DNA of 64,000 bases from Amborella trichopoda. Taxonomy: Eukaryota; Streptophyta; Magnoliopsida; Amborellales; Amborellaceae. The position numbers and the translations under genes were made by a program. Position 1 is the stretch's first letter, and the number at the start of each line of letters is the position of its first letter. The notes beneath the pieces are model-generated. The model ran no database searches. It saw nothing but the letters and a program-made list of their open reading frames with translations, and was not told the origin of the DNA. Location: NCBI RefSeq assembly GCF_000471905.2, contig NW_006499691.1, positions 327,590 through 391,589 on the forward strand, given 5' to 3'. Below are positions 32,833-45,128 of this stretch, one piece after another.

Positions 32833-33749
32833 TTCCTCTCTTCCTATCTCAATAATCAATTTTACAGCAATCAAGGATTACTTTCCCATTAGTTTGTGCA
32901 ATATTTCCAGTGACTCGTTCCAAAATCTCGGTTGCTACCTTGCAAAGCTTGTGCGTCCTTGCCAAGCCGATTTCTTCAGAGGTCATTCTATTACCCACAA
33001 TGTGTTTATTGCAAAAGTCTTAATTGTCTGCCTATCACAAACATATTCAGAGTTTTAAGATTTCACTTCAACTACACTTCACCAATTCTTGTAATTGTTA
33101 TTGAGGTTTTCAAGGCAATTAGGGCACGGTGATATGTAGAATTTTGGTGATGGAAATTGAGGTTTCTAGAGATCTCGAACTGATGAATCTCTTGTTTGAT
33201 AACTTGTCTGGATTTTCGGAAATCGCAGTGTCTATTGTTTGGTTGAACTTGCGATTGCGAGTGTCTTTGGTTTTCAAAGTCTTTAGTTTTAACTGTTTAT
33301 TGAAGAAATTCAGGTTGATATATAGAAGCAAATTGTGTCACCTGATTATGATGCCAATCTATTCTTCTTTTTATTAACAAGCAGTAAGATATTATTTTTC
33401 TTTCTAATTATTTGGAAGTAACAAAGAGTAGCTAGGTTCACAACCATATCCTGAAACCTTTGTCTTCTATAAAAGCCCATTCACTCTCTAACCCAAAGTA
33501 AAAAATAAAAGAAAAGCACAAATATTTATATGGGTGTGTTTTTGGATCATGAAAAATAAAAAAATACCTTAAGCAATTTCCCCAATGGTTTTTATATGAA
33601 GATGAGGTGAATAGATCAATGGTCAAGTAAGACTGGTAGGCGCCTCTGCTTAATATGGTATCTAACCCGATGAAATTGAAATCTAGGTGAAATACAAATG
33701 GATGAACAATAGAGGCATGATAAGCTTATGATCCAAATGGATTGTAACA
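32833..33749. other. Unrecognised AT-rich sequence
   Basis: Several short ORFs exist on both strands, but none has family resemblance or supporting context. Confidence 0.45.
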
Positions 33750-35723
33750 TGTTAGACCCAACATTAGGCATCATCAATGGTCATGTGCGGCTCTAGGCCT
33801 AACAGCTGGTGAATTCCAAAACACAATGAAACAGTCTCAGATGGTTGTTGGATTTCAGGCAACAGGAGTGACACTCGCAATGCCTAAATATCATGTTTCC
33901 TCAACTTTGGCAATGAGAATATGCCTAATTACTTTCACCATCATTCAAACATACCGCAGAACGGCCGGATATCCGGTAATATAGAATCAGATAAACTGGT
34001 CCTAGAATAAGATAAACCTCGTGGGCATTCATTTGAAGGCAATGTAAGTCTATCTTCTGAATTTCATAATGTTTGAATGATATTTGATATTATTTTGAAA
34101 TGATCATCAATCAAAGCATGCCTAACTGCCTGTCCAAGATTTCAATATCTTGGATCGATATGATTTTTTTGTAATAACTTACAAGGTACTATGAGCCTTT
34201 TTTCAAAATTTCATAAAAATTGAATATCAATTAACCCTCTTTTAGGACCACTAGCATTCAGAATGCTAGACAATCAAACAAAAGGAAAACTATCAGAGAA
34301 CCTCCAAATGGGTATTTCTGGGCTTTCAATCTAAGACATTATAAGCATGTTGTCCAAATTTCATAGAACTTGGGTGTTATTTGACCTTCTTTCAAGTGCA
34401 CCAATGATCAAGGGCAATAATGCCCAATTGTATAGAATACTGATCAAGCATGATGACCATAGTTAAGGCAAGAAATACTGTTTATCTGCCTAATTGACAG
34501 TCTAACTTTGAATTAAGATTTCTCTTTGACTTTAAAGAGTTTCCTCATGAAAATTGACGGGTAAGTTCCTCACAAAATTCTCTACAATTATTATACAGGA
34601 TTGAGATTAAAAAATTTTATTAAGAAAGTGATTCAAGCTGTAAAATTCATATTCGCAATAGACTGGAGTTTACTGTCGATATGAACTTCAAACTAAGTTT
34701 TCTTCTAATTCCTGAGGAGTTTTCTCTGGAAATTGATCGAACCATTTCTCATGAGATGCTCTACAATCACATTGAAGGATGCTCCATAACCTTGATTTGA
34801 AAGCAATTGAAGAAATAAATCCATGGATTGTAGCAGCTTAACAAAGTTGCAATACTGTAGTTTCTACAATTCATACATCACTCATCCTTGATGGTTTTGG
34901 AACAAGATTGGGACCGTTTGATTCATATTTTAGTGTTTTCCCAAGCCCTCAAAATAATATAGTAGAAAACCTCCTTTTTCTTGTGAAAAATTTGATGAGA
35001 AAAGTATTCATGTCCTATCTGCTTTACTAGGAATCGAGGTGGGCAACTGCTCGAGATCTTCTCGAGTATGTTTCTTGTACTTCAGGTTTGGATACAGTCC
35101 CCCATCTAATATTAACAATGTTCTGAAAATCAACTTGGTCAAGGTACTTGGGCCCTGGCCAAGGCAAGTTACTTGAGAGAGACATAATTGACATTATTTT
35201 GGATAAATATCATGTCTGAATACCATCAATCTCTAGAAATGCGCTATAAAAGCAAATTTGATTTTCAGTGGGAAAGAGAGAGACACCTTGGGAAAATAAA
35301 AGAGTCTTCTAAAGCAGAGTACTGCACCAAGCATTCTCTGTGATTCCATGGAACTTAGAGGCTTCATTTGGAAAGAGAATAACTCAAGGTCATACCTACG
35401 AGGCATTCGAAGACATTAAGAATAACGAGGCATATTCCTGCCTTTGCATCTATACACAAGATGATGAAGTCTCATTGGTTCTAGGATATCTAATTTTTTT
35501 GTCATGAATGTATCTCTGTATGTTCTTCAAATCAAGAGCTTTTAATCGTTTATAAAATGAGATTGATGCAAATGAAACATGATACCTGAGGGTTCTTAGA
35601 ACTCCTTGTACCCGGCTTCATACTAATGAAAAAGCCTTAGTTCGTATGTTATCAGGGGTGAATTTGGTAGCCCTTTGTGCTTGTTTTCTTGTATTTACAT
35701 GTATTTTTGCATTCAAATAATCA
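33750..35723 (+). mobile_element. Possible long LTR (weak)
   Basis: It begins TGTTAGACCC and ends AATAATCA. A TATA-like GCGCTATAAAAGC is at 35242, and five bases after the end stands TAGTATCAAAC, a poor match to the tRNA-Met primer site (8 of 12). The non-coding text in between resembles LTR sequence in style. No second copy lies in the window, so this is only a proposal. Confidence 0.3.
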
Positions 35724-35739
35724 ACATAGTATCAAACTA

Positions 35740-38402
35740 GTCTGATCAACTTTGTAGCTGGGTACTCGACTATATCTTTGCCATCCTATCCCCACAACAT
35801 GTGATCGAAACCCATTGATGGACATCAGGACCCTATATTATACAACAAACCCTTAACGGGTAGAGAATAGAAAGGGAACAGGAAAATGTTGGCTCACAAA
35901 TTGTAGAAACACATGGTTGACCAGTCAAATAGCTGGTACTATAAACACTGGAATTGCTAGAACCTCAAGAACCAGCAAAACCATCTCAAAAAGGATCAAA
36001 TCTTTAGAATCCTTGAAATATGTGAAATGAGAAGTCTAGGGAGAAAACCATGAGTTTGGGAGATCATTATGGCACTAAACTGTCACACAGATGATAGATA
36101 AGAACCAGACTGATTGGAAAGGTCATCAAAACCTGCCAAAGTTTAATCTAAGACACCGCTACGGTGACCTCCCCTAAACACAGTATTCTAATATCAGATA
36201 CCAGACATATGTGGTTCTGATTCAGGAGCCACTCACAAGGCATGATTCATGTTGCCAGTGGCCTCAAAAAAGGGCAGATTTACAAAGAGACCCCCTTGGA
36301 AAACCCTCTAATACGAGGGTCCACCCAAGACAACAAAAATTTTCTTCTTCGATAACTCAAATACCAGCGCGAAAGCGGAAATTACAGCAACATGTAATTG
36401 GGAAAACCCCTCAATTACACAAATTACATGACTCCAAGCAACAAGGAAACAAATTTCAAATGGTCCTAGACTCACATCCCAATCACAACACATCGAAAGA
36501 GCTAAAAACAAATGACAAATGCATACACAACTCAATGCATTTCTCTTCCTTTACAACCCTTCTTGTCTTACATATAACCAACATAAATGATACTCAAGAG
36601 CTCAACCCTTACAATATGGACTGCATGAAACAACTGCACAAATTAAATATGGCGTGGGAAGCCAAAATTGAAGTTGTCCAAATGCCGGGATGACCCCCAC
36701 GGACTTAGATACCTCCCTCGAGATAATTCCTCCCAATAGCGCTGGATTTGTAAGGCGTAGATTTAATCATGGGAAGCATGCACCATATCTCAACAATAAC
36801 ACCACAATAATGATGATTGGAACTCTATAGATACTTAAAAGGGAAGGCCTTAAAGTGAACCACGAGTGGGAAAAATAGTGGGAGATCATCGTGTGGCAAA
36901 AATGAGTTTGTTCTAGGCATGCATGCATGTAAACATGGACATGGCTGGTATATGCTATGTGGCATAACAATGGCTCCAAGGCAACACTATTTTGAGGCAA
37001 TATGGAAGAAACTATCTCTGTTATATCTGTGGAACTCAGAAAATCTCAGCAGTAAGTAGTCATAAAATATGGAAGGCAAATTACTCCACTCAAACGAATA
37101 CTACACATACAATTACTACAAGGGCTAATATTGAATGCATGAAATAAATCAAGAAGGATTAAATACCTTACCGTTATAACAATTTCCAGCCAGCCAGGTT
37201 TGGAACACCCAAGGCAATGAAAAACGGTTGCCTCAAGATGGGAACTCAAGCCACCAAAGGTTGTGTATGTAGGCCCTCTCTCAATGCACTATCCTCTTCA
37301 CTCAATGCACTATTCACTCACTAGGACCAAGAGGCTCTAAGGGGACATATGGGGATATGATGCCAAAATCTATCCCATATGACATTCCTTCTTTCATGAC
37401 ATCATAGAAAATAGGCCTTTTATGGAGGCCCATAAAAGGCATTTTTGGATAGAGAAAGCAAAGGAAAAGTGTAGAGAAGTTTAAGGGATTGTAATTAGGG
37501 TTTTTTGCACAAATCCTAACGCCATTGTAGCCTCATATTAGGTCGATTTTTTGTGGATATTTCTTTGCGGCGACAGTCTTGGTCGGCATTGACAAAGAGA
37601 TGAGTCAATTGATGGTTGTATTGTGGTAGGAAATTTCTATTTAAGCTTTTTTTAATATTGTATAGGGTAATATCTACAAAACCCCAAACTTATAGATTTC
37701 TTTCATTGATAGTGAATGCATCATTGCTCCTTGCCCATGAATGTAGCTCATTTTGGATGAACCACATAAATGTGTGTGTGCCTTCTACTTTTACTTGTGT
37801 TGTGATTTTGTGATTTCACATTTTACTTATTTTTTTTATTTATATATATTTTCTAATTATATTGCATACATTATTGTCCTTAAGTATTTTTCTTGGTTGT
37901 TGGATTAATTGTTGTAGGGTGCCCACCACAAGTAGGGAATTGAGTTGTCCCAAACAGAACAAGCATTGGGGTGGTGCATGCCACTCCTTGGGTCTCTCAC
38001 TCTCACAAATGCTCTAAAGTTATGTGTGAGATTAGGGTTTGAGAGTTTATATATGTGGCTCCCATTATGGATTTAGATTAGATTAAATAGCCTATAATAA
38101 ACTATTCAAAGATTGATAAAGGCTTTGATCCTAGCCTTATGTCATCACCCTCCATAGCTATCATAGGATGGGTGTCATTCAATCACCTTTACCATCATAA
38201 TTTCCCCATGCTCAATTTGCATAAAGAAATCCTAATTTTTTTATGCACTTTAAATCACCATTCATTTTGTAAAAACATGATCATGTTCATTCACCACAAA
38301 ATATTTCTAGGTGGGGCGTGCCCCTTGCTAATCTCTTTCTTCTTTCAAAGTTTGAATTCTCATAAAGCATACACGGACTATTTCACATATATGGTGCCAT
38401 AA
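35740..38402. other. No recognisable gene
   Basis: The longest ORF (36211-36693, plus, 160 codons) is rich in Gln, Lys, His and Asn and matches no family I know. Its composition follows the local A/C-rich plus strand. No LTR, TIR or tandem array was identified. Confidence 0.5.
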
Positions 38403-38792
38403 TGATGCGATGCAGCTAAAAGGTGAGGGTACAACAACTTAGTATGAGAAGCACATACAAAGAGAGATTATAGAGAGAGAAAATGAGTGGGATCCAAGTT
38501 CTACCAAAAACTACAAGCGAACTATTGTATTTTTAAAAGAAATTTACATAATCTAAATTCAAAATGGCACATCCTGACCCTTTTGTGCATATTGTTTCAT
38601 ATTTCCAATACATATTAAATGATTACTAATTTGCATTGTACAATCCACTCCAACTCCCAAATCATAGAAACTCCTCATGTTGAGTATCACTCTACTCCCT
38701 TCAAGACTATAGAAACCCACTATTACACCATTCTAGACTCATGGAAACTAGCAATCTATGCTGGATTGGTGGGTCCCATGTTGAGCTCTACA
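38403..38792 (-). mobile_element. 3' LTR of a reverse-oriented gypsy element
   Basis: It is a direct repeat of 39952-40323, running from TGATGCG to CTACA on the plus strand. In element orientation (minus) it begins TGTAGAGCTC and ends CGCATCA. On its inner side, minus-strand coding text ends VHSLKPSEDD immediately before the LTR, as gypsy pol often does. Confidence 0.8.
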
Positions 38793-39951
38793 TCATCCTC
38801 ACTTGGTTTGAGAGAATGCACCCTCGGGTTTGTAATCGAAACATCATAATACTCGGTGAGAACGACCATCTCTATAGGGCTAGTCCATAATATTAATAGC
38901 TTTAAACTCATTTGAGAATATTCTCCCATGAACTTTGAAATGGGTTAAGAAGAGTCCTGCAATACAACCACCGCCTTTTTCAATTCGAACTCGATGAGTT
39001 GTGATCGGGATCTTCCACTTAAGATGAAATAATAGCTGATCCTTCCTTCTAGCATTGAGAGCATTATCATACACTTTTTGGTGTACATTCTTTTCAACAA
39101 ACTCATCAATAAGAATAACCAATGAAAATGGCATCAGCTCCTTTGAGCATATTTCCAATGGATCACCAAATTCAAGAGAGACATAGAAAACTAGGGAACA
39201 ACTAAGTTCAATAGCATATGGTTGAAGAATGAAATCCTTTGAGTCAAAATACAATAGGTTGTCACCACCATCATCGATGGATTTTTTTTATAATTTATCC
39301 ATCTAAATGTCTCTTCACCTACATCTTCCCCTCCATCATAAGTATTATTTTTCACACTAATTACTTTGGGGACAAATAAAATAATTTTCTCCAGTATTTT
39401 GGATTCAATTCTATCTCATCCGCCCCATTCTTTATCAAGAACGGGATTCACGAATATCTCCCCAAAAGTAGGATCTTCTTTTGATCCTCTTCAATGATTG
39501 GAACATTGTTAAGATCATTATCACTCACTTCTTTCTCAACACCCAAAACTTAATCCAGGTATTGTCAAAGTTTGACCATGTCCCAGTCTATAACGGGCAA
39601 ATTTTGAAAACCATTTGATGAGAACAAAATTTCTCCATGGTTGTGTCAGATAGAGTTCCATAATAACTGCCCAAATCATCATTGATTTGACACCTAGGAT
39701 GATGACCTAGTGCACCAAACTCTTGACTATGATCACACCATAAATATGACATGTCTATCACCATCCGGATCACTAACTCATCACTTGAGTATTCATGACT
39801 GAGCTTATTTTCATTGTGAGCCTCTAGCTGCTCGAGTCGCAAGGTTAACTAATCAACTTGCCTAGGAAGTGCATCCAACTCTTCATCTCTAGCATTGTTC
39901 ACTCCATAGTTTCCACGACAATCTCTTCCCCATGTTGTTGCCTTGGAAAAG
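38793..39951 (-). pseudogene. Internally deleted gypsy gag-pol remnant
   Basis: Read on the minus strand. Next to the 5' LTR is a gag N-terminus: NNARDEELDALPRQVD, a stop, then LRLEQLEAHNENKLSHEYSS and GALGHHPRCQIND, a recognisable Ty3/gypsy gag beginning. At the other end, 39254-38880 is open for 124 codons (starting MYFDSKDFILQPYAIEL) and is followed by text resembling the pol C-terminal tail. Only about 1.16 kb separates the LTRs, so protease, RT, RNase H and most of integrase are gone. I am sure of the gag start. The identity of the 124-codon stretch is uncertain. Confidence 0.65.
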
Positions 39952-40323
39952 TGATGCGGCTAAAGTGAGGGTACATCAACTTAGTAAGACAAACACATAC
40001 AAAGCCATATTGTAGAGAGGGAAAATGGGTGGGAGCCAAGCTCTACCAAAAGCTATAAGCAAACTATTGTATTTTTTTAAAAAAATTTACATAATCTAAG
40101 TTCAAAATGCATGTTGTTTCACATTTCTTTAAAAGGTAACTCATTCCCATTGCACAATCTGCCAAGTTCCTAAGCATACTCCAGCTGCCAAATCTTGGAC
40201 ACTCCTCATATTTACTATCTCTTTACCCCCTTTAAGATATTGAAAACCCATTATTACACCATTCTAGGCTCATGAAACCTAGCAGTCCATACTGGATTTT
40301 TGTGTCTCATATTAGGCCCTACA
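39952..40323 (-). mobile_element. 5' LTR of the reverse-oriented gypsy element
   Basis: This is the partner of 38403-38792 with the same TG...CA ends. It is 372 versus 390 bases, with clear substitutions and indels between the two. The flanking pentamers do not match, so no target duplication is visible. Confidence 0.8.
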
Positions 40324-43300
40324 TCTTATAAGGTATTATATATTCATACATGTTTGTCATGGCATACATATGTTGTGACACTCACACACACCATTAATAA
40401 ACCTAGAAACGACGTTCTCTCCTCAAAAACCATTTGTTAGAATTTCTAAACTAAAAACAATATTTAGAAAATCAACTTCCCACACACAGATGTGCACACA
40501 TTCACAGATGCCACAAAAACCTTAATTAGCACAATATACTTAACCATAATAAGTACTCCATCCAAACAATGTCCCATGCCCCAGTGGGACCGCCCACATC
40601 GTCTCCACGTGGGATTGACGTGGTGCCTAGGTGGGGACTATGGATTACACATTGGCCATTTATTTTCCACATTCTGCATGTATGGGGTGTCTTTATGTGA
40701 AATTTTGTGCCACTAAATTTAAAGCCATTTTTACACCAAATAGAAGTTCTCACAAATCCACCATAAACTATTTGTAATTATTCTCCTTCAAATTTGCTTA
40801 GTTTGGCATTTAGAAAAAATACCAATAGAGAAATTAGTATCCTTCTAGATGTTAAATTGGATTCTATAGTACTCCACTGGGCTAGCTTCAAAACTCGAGG
40901 CCATTTCTCAATTGAAGTCAACAAACCTATGTCCCATAGTCTATGACAGGGTTACATGCTTTGTCTATCAAAGCTACCCTAATAAGTGGTTCAAATTCTG
41001 GATGTAGGATGAATTATAGGTACATCCCGAAGGATATGCACTCTTGTGGATGTGGGCATCTTCTCTCTAGCTTATGAGCGTAGCTCAGAATAAGGGGATC
41101 AACAATTCACAAGAGCTTCCCACTTACGAGTGTTTCATGCACATGCTATGAGTAGACTCAATGTCAAGGATTTAGTCTTCTCACACATGGCTCATTCTCG
41201 TAGGTTTCTCCATCACATTAGATTCTCTTATCTTATCTCATATACACTCGCTCATACACACATGAAGAGACCTTCAAACTTCATGATTTCAGCTAAAGCT
41301 CTTCAAACATGCTTAATGACTCATGGTATTCCGAATTTCTGGATCCCAATTCACAAAGAAACTGGTGAGTCCAACTCTCTGCTCACTCCCATTGTGAGCT
41401 AGAACTATTGCAGAATGGTGGGGTCAAGACCTTGAAAGGCCATAACTTCAACAATATTTAGCAATAAAAATTTGGAAATAAGTTTCTCGCTCAAATCTCT
41501 TAACATTAATACAACCTCAAGGTTGAAGAGTGGATTGACACCCAAATGCAAATCAAAACATATGCTGTTGTAGGATTATTTTTGGTCAATCAAAATATCA
41601 AGTGGTTATGGGTACTCTCACATGATGTTTCCATAAGATAAATATGAATTCCTTTTAAATTCAAATGTTTTCTCAAAGAGCACATATTGGTAAGCTATGA
41701 TTTTCTTTCAATTCAAAATTTAAATTTAGTTCAATGACCAACTCATGTTGATATGCTTTTTATCATGAGAGTATGTAGGAGATGCGGTTACTTTCAACTT
41801 TGTCAAAGCCTATGAGCCTATTTGGGCATGTCTCACTTTAATGGATGCTGCTTTTGATAAAGAATCCTTTGAACTTGAATTTGGTATATAAATAGAGGAT
41901 TCAAAGAGGAATCCAATGATCAAAATAAATTTGCGTCAGTACTGAGAGAGGTTGTGCCTTGATGAAGTTGAACCTTAACTGCTACAGATCTGGGTAGCAA
42001 ATCAATCCACTACAAGCTAAAATGCTTCCATCTCAGAAATGCATTAACTATGGGGATTTGATATGTAATAGGGAGCTTATAGGAAAATCCCGACAAAATG
42101 CATATATCCTAGGAGATATGAGGGCCCAATAGTTAAGAATTGGGATAGTTTGATGGTTGTTGTTCCAACCATAATCACTTTTATATGAGAGGCTCTTAGG
42201 ATTCCATCCATCCACAATTGATAAGGCTTTAAGACAATAATCCAATGCTTCAGGTTCCATGAGAAAAATCCTCGTAGATTGGAGGGAATTTCAATATTAG
42301 TGCAAAGGTTATCCTGGATATTATATGTGTACATGATAGATGACAGATATGGGTCCTGACTGTCGGCAGGAGTAGAAGAGGTATGAAATCATTTTTAAAT
42401 AACCTTAAAGCTTGGGAAGGGTTAGCACACCTCAAAAATGATTGTCCTAAAGATGTTATGTCAATCCTCAAACATCATAAGTGGGTTTGCCAATCAACGT
42501 ATGTTCTCATGACTACTAGATCAAGAGTATTATCAAATGACCTCTGATTTGTATAATTCTTAGATTAGAGGCATATAATGGACTATTATTGATATTTGCA
42601 ATGTTTCATCTCATTTTTTATCTGATTTAATATGGTTTCAGAAGAGTCCGGCCATCAACTTCTCTTGACAGTGGAGTTTCTCAAGACTTATCAATTTTTA
42701 TCCAAACTTCTTCAATATTGTGTAGAGAGACATAATGGCTCTAGGTAGTCTCATAGTTTTTCTCATAATGAGATATTTTGATAGTATTTAAGTAAGTCTA
42801 GTCGTCAAGACGTATAGTGACCAGCTGTCAGAGCTCTCAAGGCATATTGGAGCCTTGGATGGTAAGTCCTGATTATATTATACCCCAAATGTGATATTTG
42901 AGGTATATCTTATAAACATATAATGAAATCATATTTATTAACCTTTCATAGGGTCCCTTTATCCATCAAGTATGTATCCACGTGACAATTGTTTGATCCT
43001 AATTCAACTTCAACTCTCGGATTAATTCTGACAATTGATTTCACATCCCCTTATATGTTTAATCTTTGAATTGTGTCCAAAAAAATACACACAGGAAGCT
43101 GCCCCAAATGCTACACTTGTAGCTTAACAAAGCATTTGGCATTCGAAAATTTGAGTAGACTATCAAATCCGCCTTATTTTTGCTTGTTGGATGGCAACAA
43201 CATGATCCTCCATTTATAACTTGTAGTACATAGGCTTAAGAATTGTAGACATAGTGCTTCAATTCAGCACAAGAGCATTATAAGTTGTGGCCATTGACAA

Positions 43301-43340
43301 ATACACAGTTAAAAGGTTATTGGATGAGAAATCTAAGCTG
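40324..43340. other. Unrecognised repeat-derived sequence with a TATA-like box
   Basis: No coding domain is evident. GGTATATAAATAGAGG at 41883-41898 is a textbook plant TATA box and is followed by transcribed-looking sequence, so an LTR promoter is possible. No paired LTR was found. Confidence 0.4.
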
Positions 43341-43355
43341 CGATTCATAGGTCTA

Positions 43356-43680
43356 GCCATATAGTGCGCATGGACCATTTCACTGAAGATTTTCAAAGAA
43401 ATATATTTGGGGATTCTAAGTCCAAACCTCTAATGTAGCCATATCTTGGGCATGGTTCGTCAGTTAAGACCCCACAAAGGGAGATGTGAAGGTTTCTGAG
43501 TCTAGAAGTACGACCTAGTCATATAGTAGGCATGGTCATTCAGTTAAGACTTTAGACGATAGATATGTGAAGCTACTGAGTCTAAACATCCGGCACAACC
43601 ATATTATGTGAATGTCGGTGTTGGGTGTATTTTCAATCACAATAGAAGACTAGATACATTCTAACGAATGCTTGATAAAA
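43356..43680 (+). repeat. 80-bp tandem repeat, about four copies
   Basis: The core CATATAGTAGGCATGGTCAT plus TCAGTTAAGAC occurs from 43356, 43438, 43518 and 43598 with substitutions. Confidence 0.75.
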
Positions 43681-43889
43681 TTGAAGGCTTGGTTATAAGC
43701 GAAGCTTTGATGAACACTAGATAACTTTCTTAAAAAAAGGTGGATAAAATATGAGCATGGTTCTTGGTAATACCTGCTATGATATGTCCCTAATATGATA
43801 TAAAGATATGAAAGATATGATATACTCAGTATTCATGATATGAAGGCCCCAATATACGTTCAGAGTCTTGACTCCTCAATCAACCCCTA

Positions 43890-44300
43890 TATGTCTTGAC
43901 TAATGGCTAATAATGGCAGAAGGAATCAAACCATCTTAATATGTGACAAATTCTAGGATACATATACTCCTAAATGCCTCTTCACAAGACATTGAAAATA
44001 TTTGATATGATACCGATGACTCATCTTTCAAACTTGTTCATCTTGACTAATGGGTGATGATAGAAGATACCAAACCAATCTGAGCTCCTAAGGCCTATAT
44101 ATGCCTCTCCATGTGATATATGGAGGAATTTGATATGAAATAATATCCTTCCCATCCATCGTTAGTTACACATGTGCATCGTGACTAATGATTGATGATA
44201 AGAAATCATAAAGATGTTTCAATTTGATATGGAACTTTGGGATATATATACTCCCATAGCCCATTGTCTCTCCAAATGATATTGGAGGAGTTTTAATGAG
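43890..44300 (+). repeat. Tandem repeat of about 140-147 bp, three copies
   Basis: CTTGACTAATGG..GATGATA anchors lie at 43895, 44042 and 44180. The units share CATATATACTCC and a TTTGATATG segment. The array lies 200 bases after the 80-bp array, suggesting both belong to one element's non-coding region. Confidence 0.75.
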
Positions 44301-45128
44301 ACGCATTATGATTCTTTTAATTCGTCGTCGGTTAAGAATATAAGGCTTAAGAAATTGGGTATAAGGAAACCTCACCAAATGATATTGCAGTGAGATGAAT
44401 CCTTAAAAAAGGTGTGGCACTGTTTGATTTATATGTTAGGTGTGGTTGCATCCGTTCTGTACTGGTCTTGCGGATGGAATTTTCAATAGAAACGTGGTAA
44501 TTTTAACGGACAAGGCCTCTCTCATCTATCATCCATTTAAAGCAAGACTTGGACCATTGTGTGCGTTTTATAGTACTCATTTATCTATCCAAGTTTCATG
44601 TTCAATGGATCTATAATTAGAAAGTGGTTGAAGAATTACGAAGACAAATCAAAGTTGTGTTGTAGAAGTCTAACTGACGCTTGATAGAGAGTAACAGAGT
44701 CCTTGATTTTTCTCACGTGATGCCTCTACTAAATATGGGATCTGTGAGTTTAAATTTGAATGTTATGAAGATAAGCATTGACTAAACATTTGATTTTCAT
44801 CAAAGGACACATGTGCATGCATATTAATCCATTTAAATAATGTAATTATCAAGTTAAGTGGCATGATTATCATTATGAAGACTGACGCATAAAGATGATG
44901 AGACAAATCAGCGTGAAGATACAGACGAACATTGAAGTTGATAGCTTTGAGGTTATCGAATGAAGATTTCATGATTATGGTTAACAAGCCTATATAAACC
45001 CATCTCTTGATTAGACAAGGGTTAGATTCCATTGGATTGGTAGGATTGAATCGCTGAGTTTAATGAGACAGAAAGAGAGTGACTGTAGACGTAGTGCATG
45101 AAGAAACAATTCCATTTATGAGTGTCTT
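44301..45128. other. Unrecognised sequence with a TATA-like box
   Basis: GCCTATATAAACCC at 44989-45002 is TATA-like. There is nothing else to support a gene. Confidence 0.35.

Noticed and set aside
32932..33132. Cysteine-containing short ORF resembling a zinc finger
   Set aside because: Cysteine spacing fits no known finger and the ORF is only 66 codons in AT-rich DNA.
35728..35738. tRNA-Met primer site after the weak LTR
   Set aside because: Only 8 of 12 bases match, so it supports but does not establish the LTR.
36211..36693. 160-codon plus-strand ORF
   Set aside because: No family resemblance, composition dictated by A/C-rich sequence, no splice or promoter support.
38880..39254. Host gene on the minus strand (124 codons)
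   Set aside because: It lies between paired LTRs beside a gag remnant, so it is more simply pol-derived.
38398..40328. Target duplication around the reverse gypsy element
   Set aside because: The flanks CATAA and TCTTA do not match.
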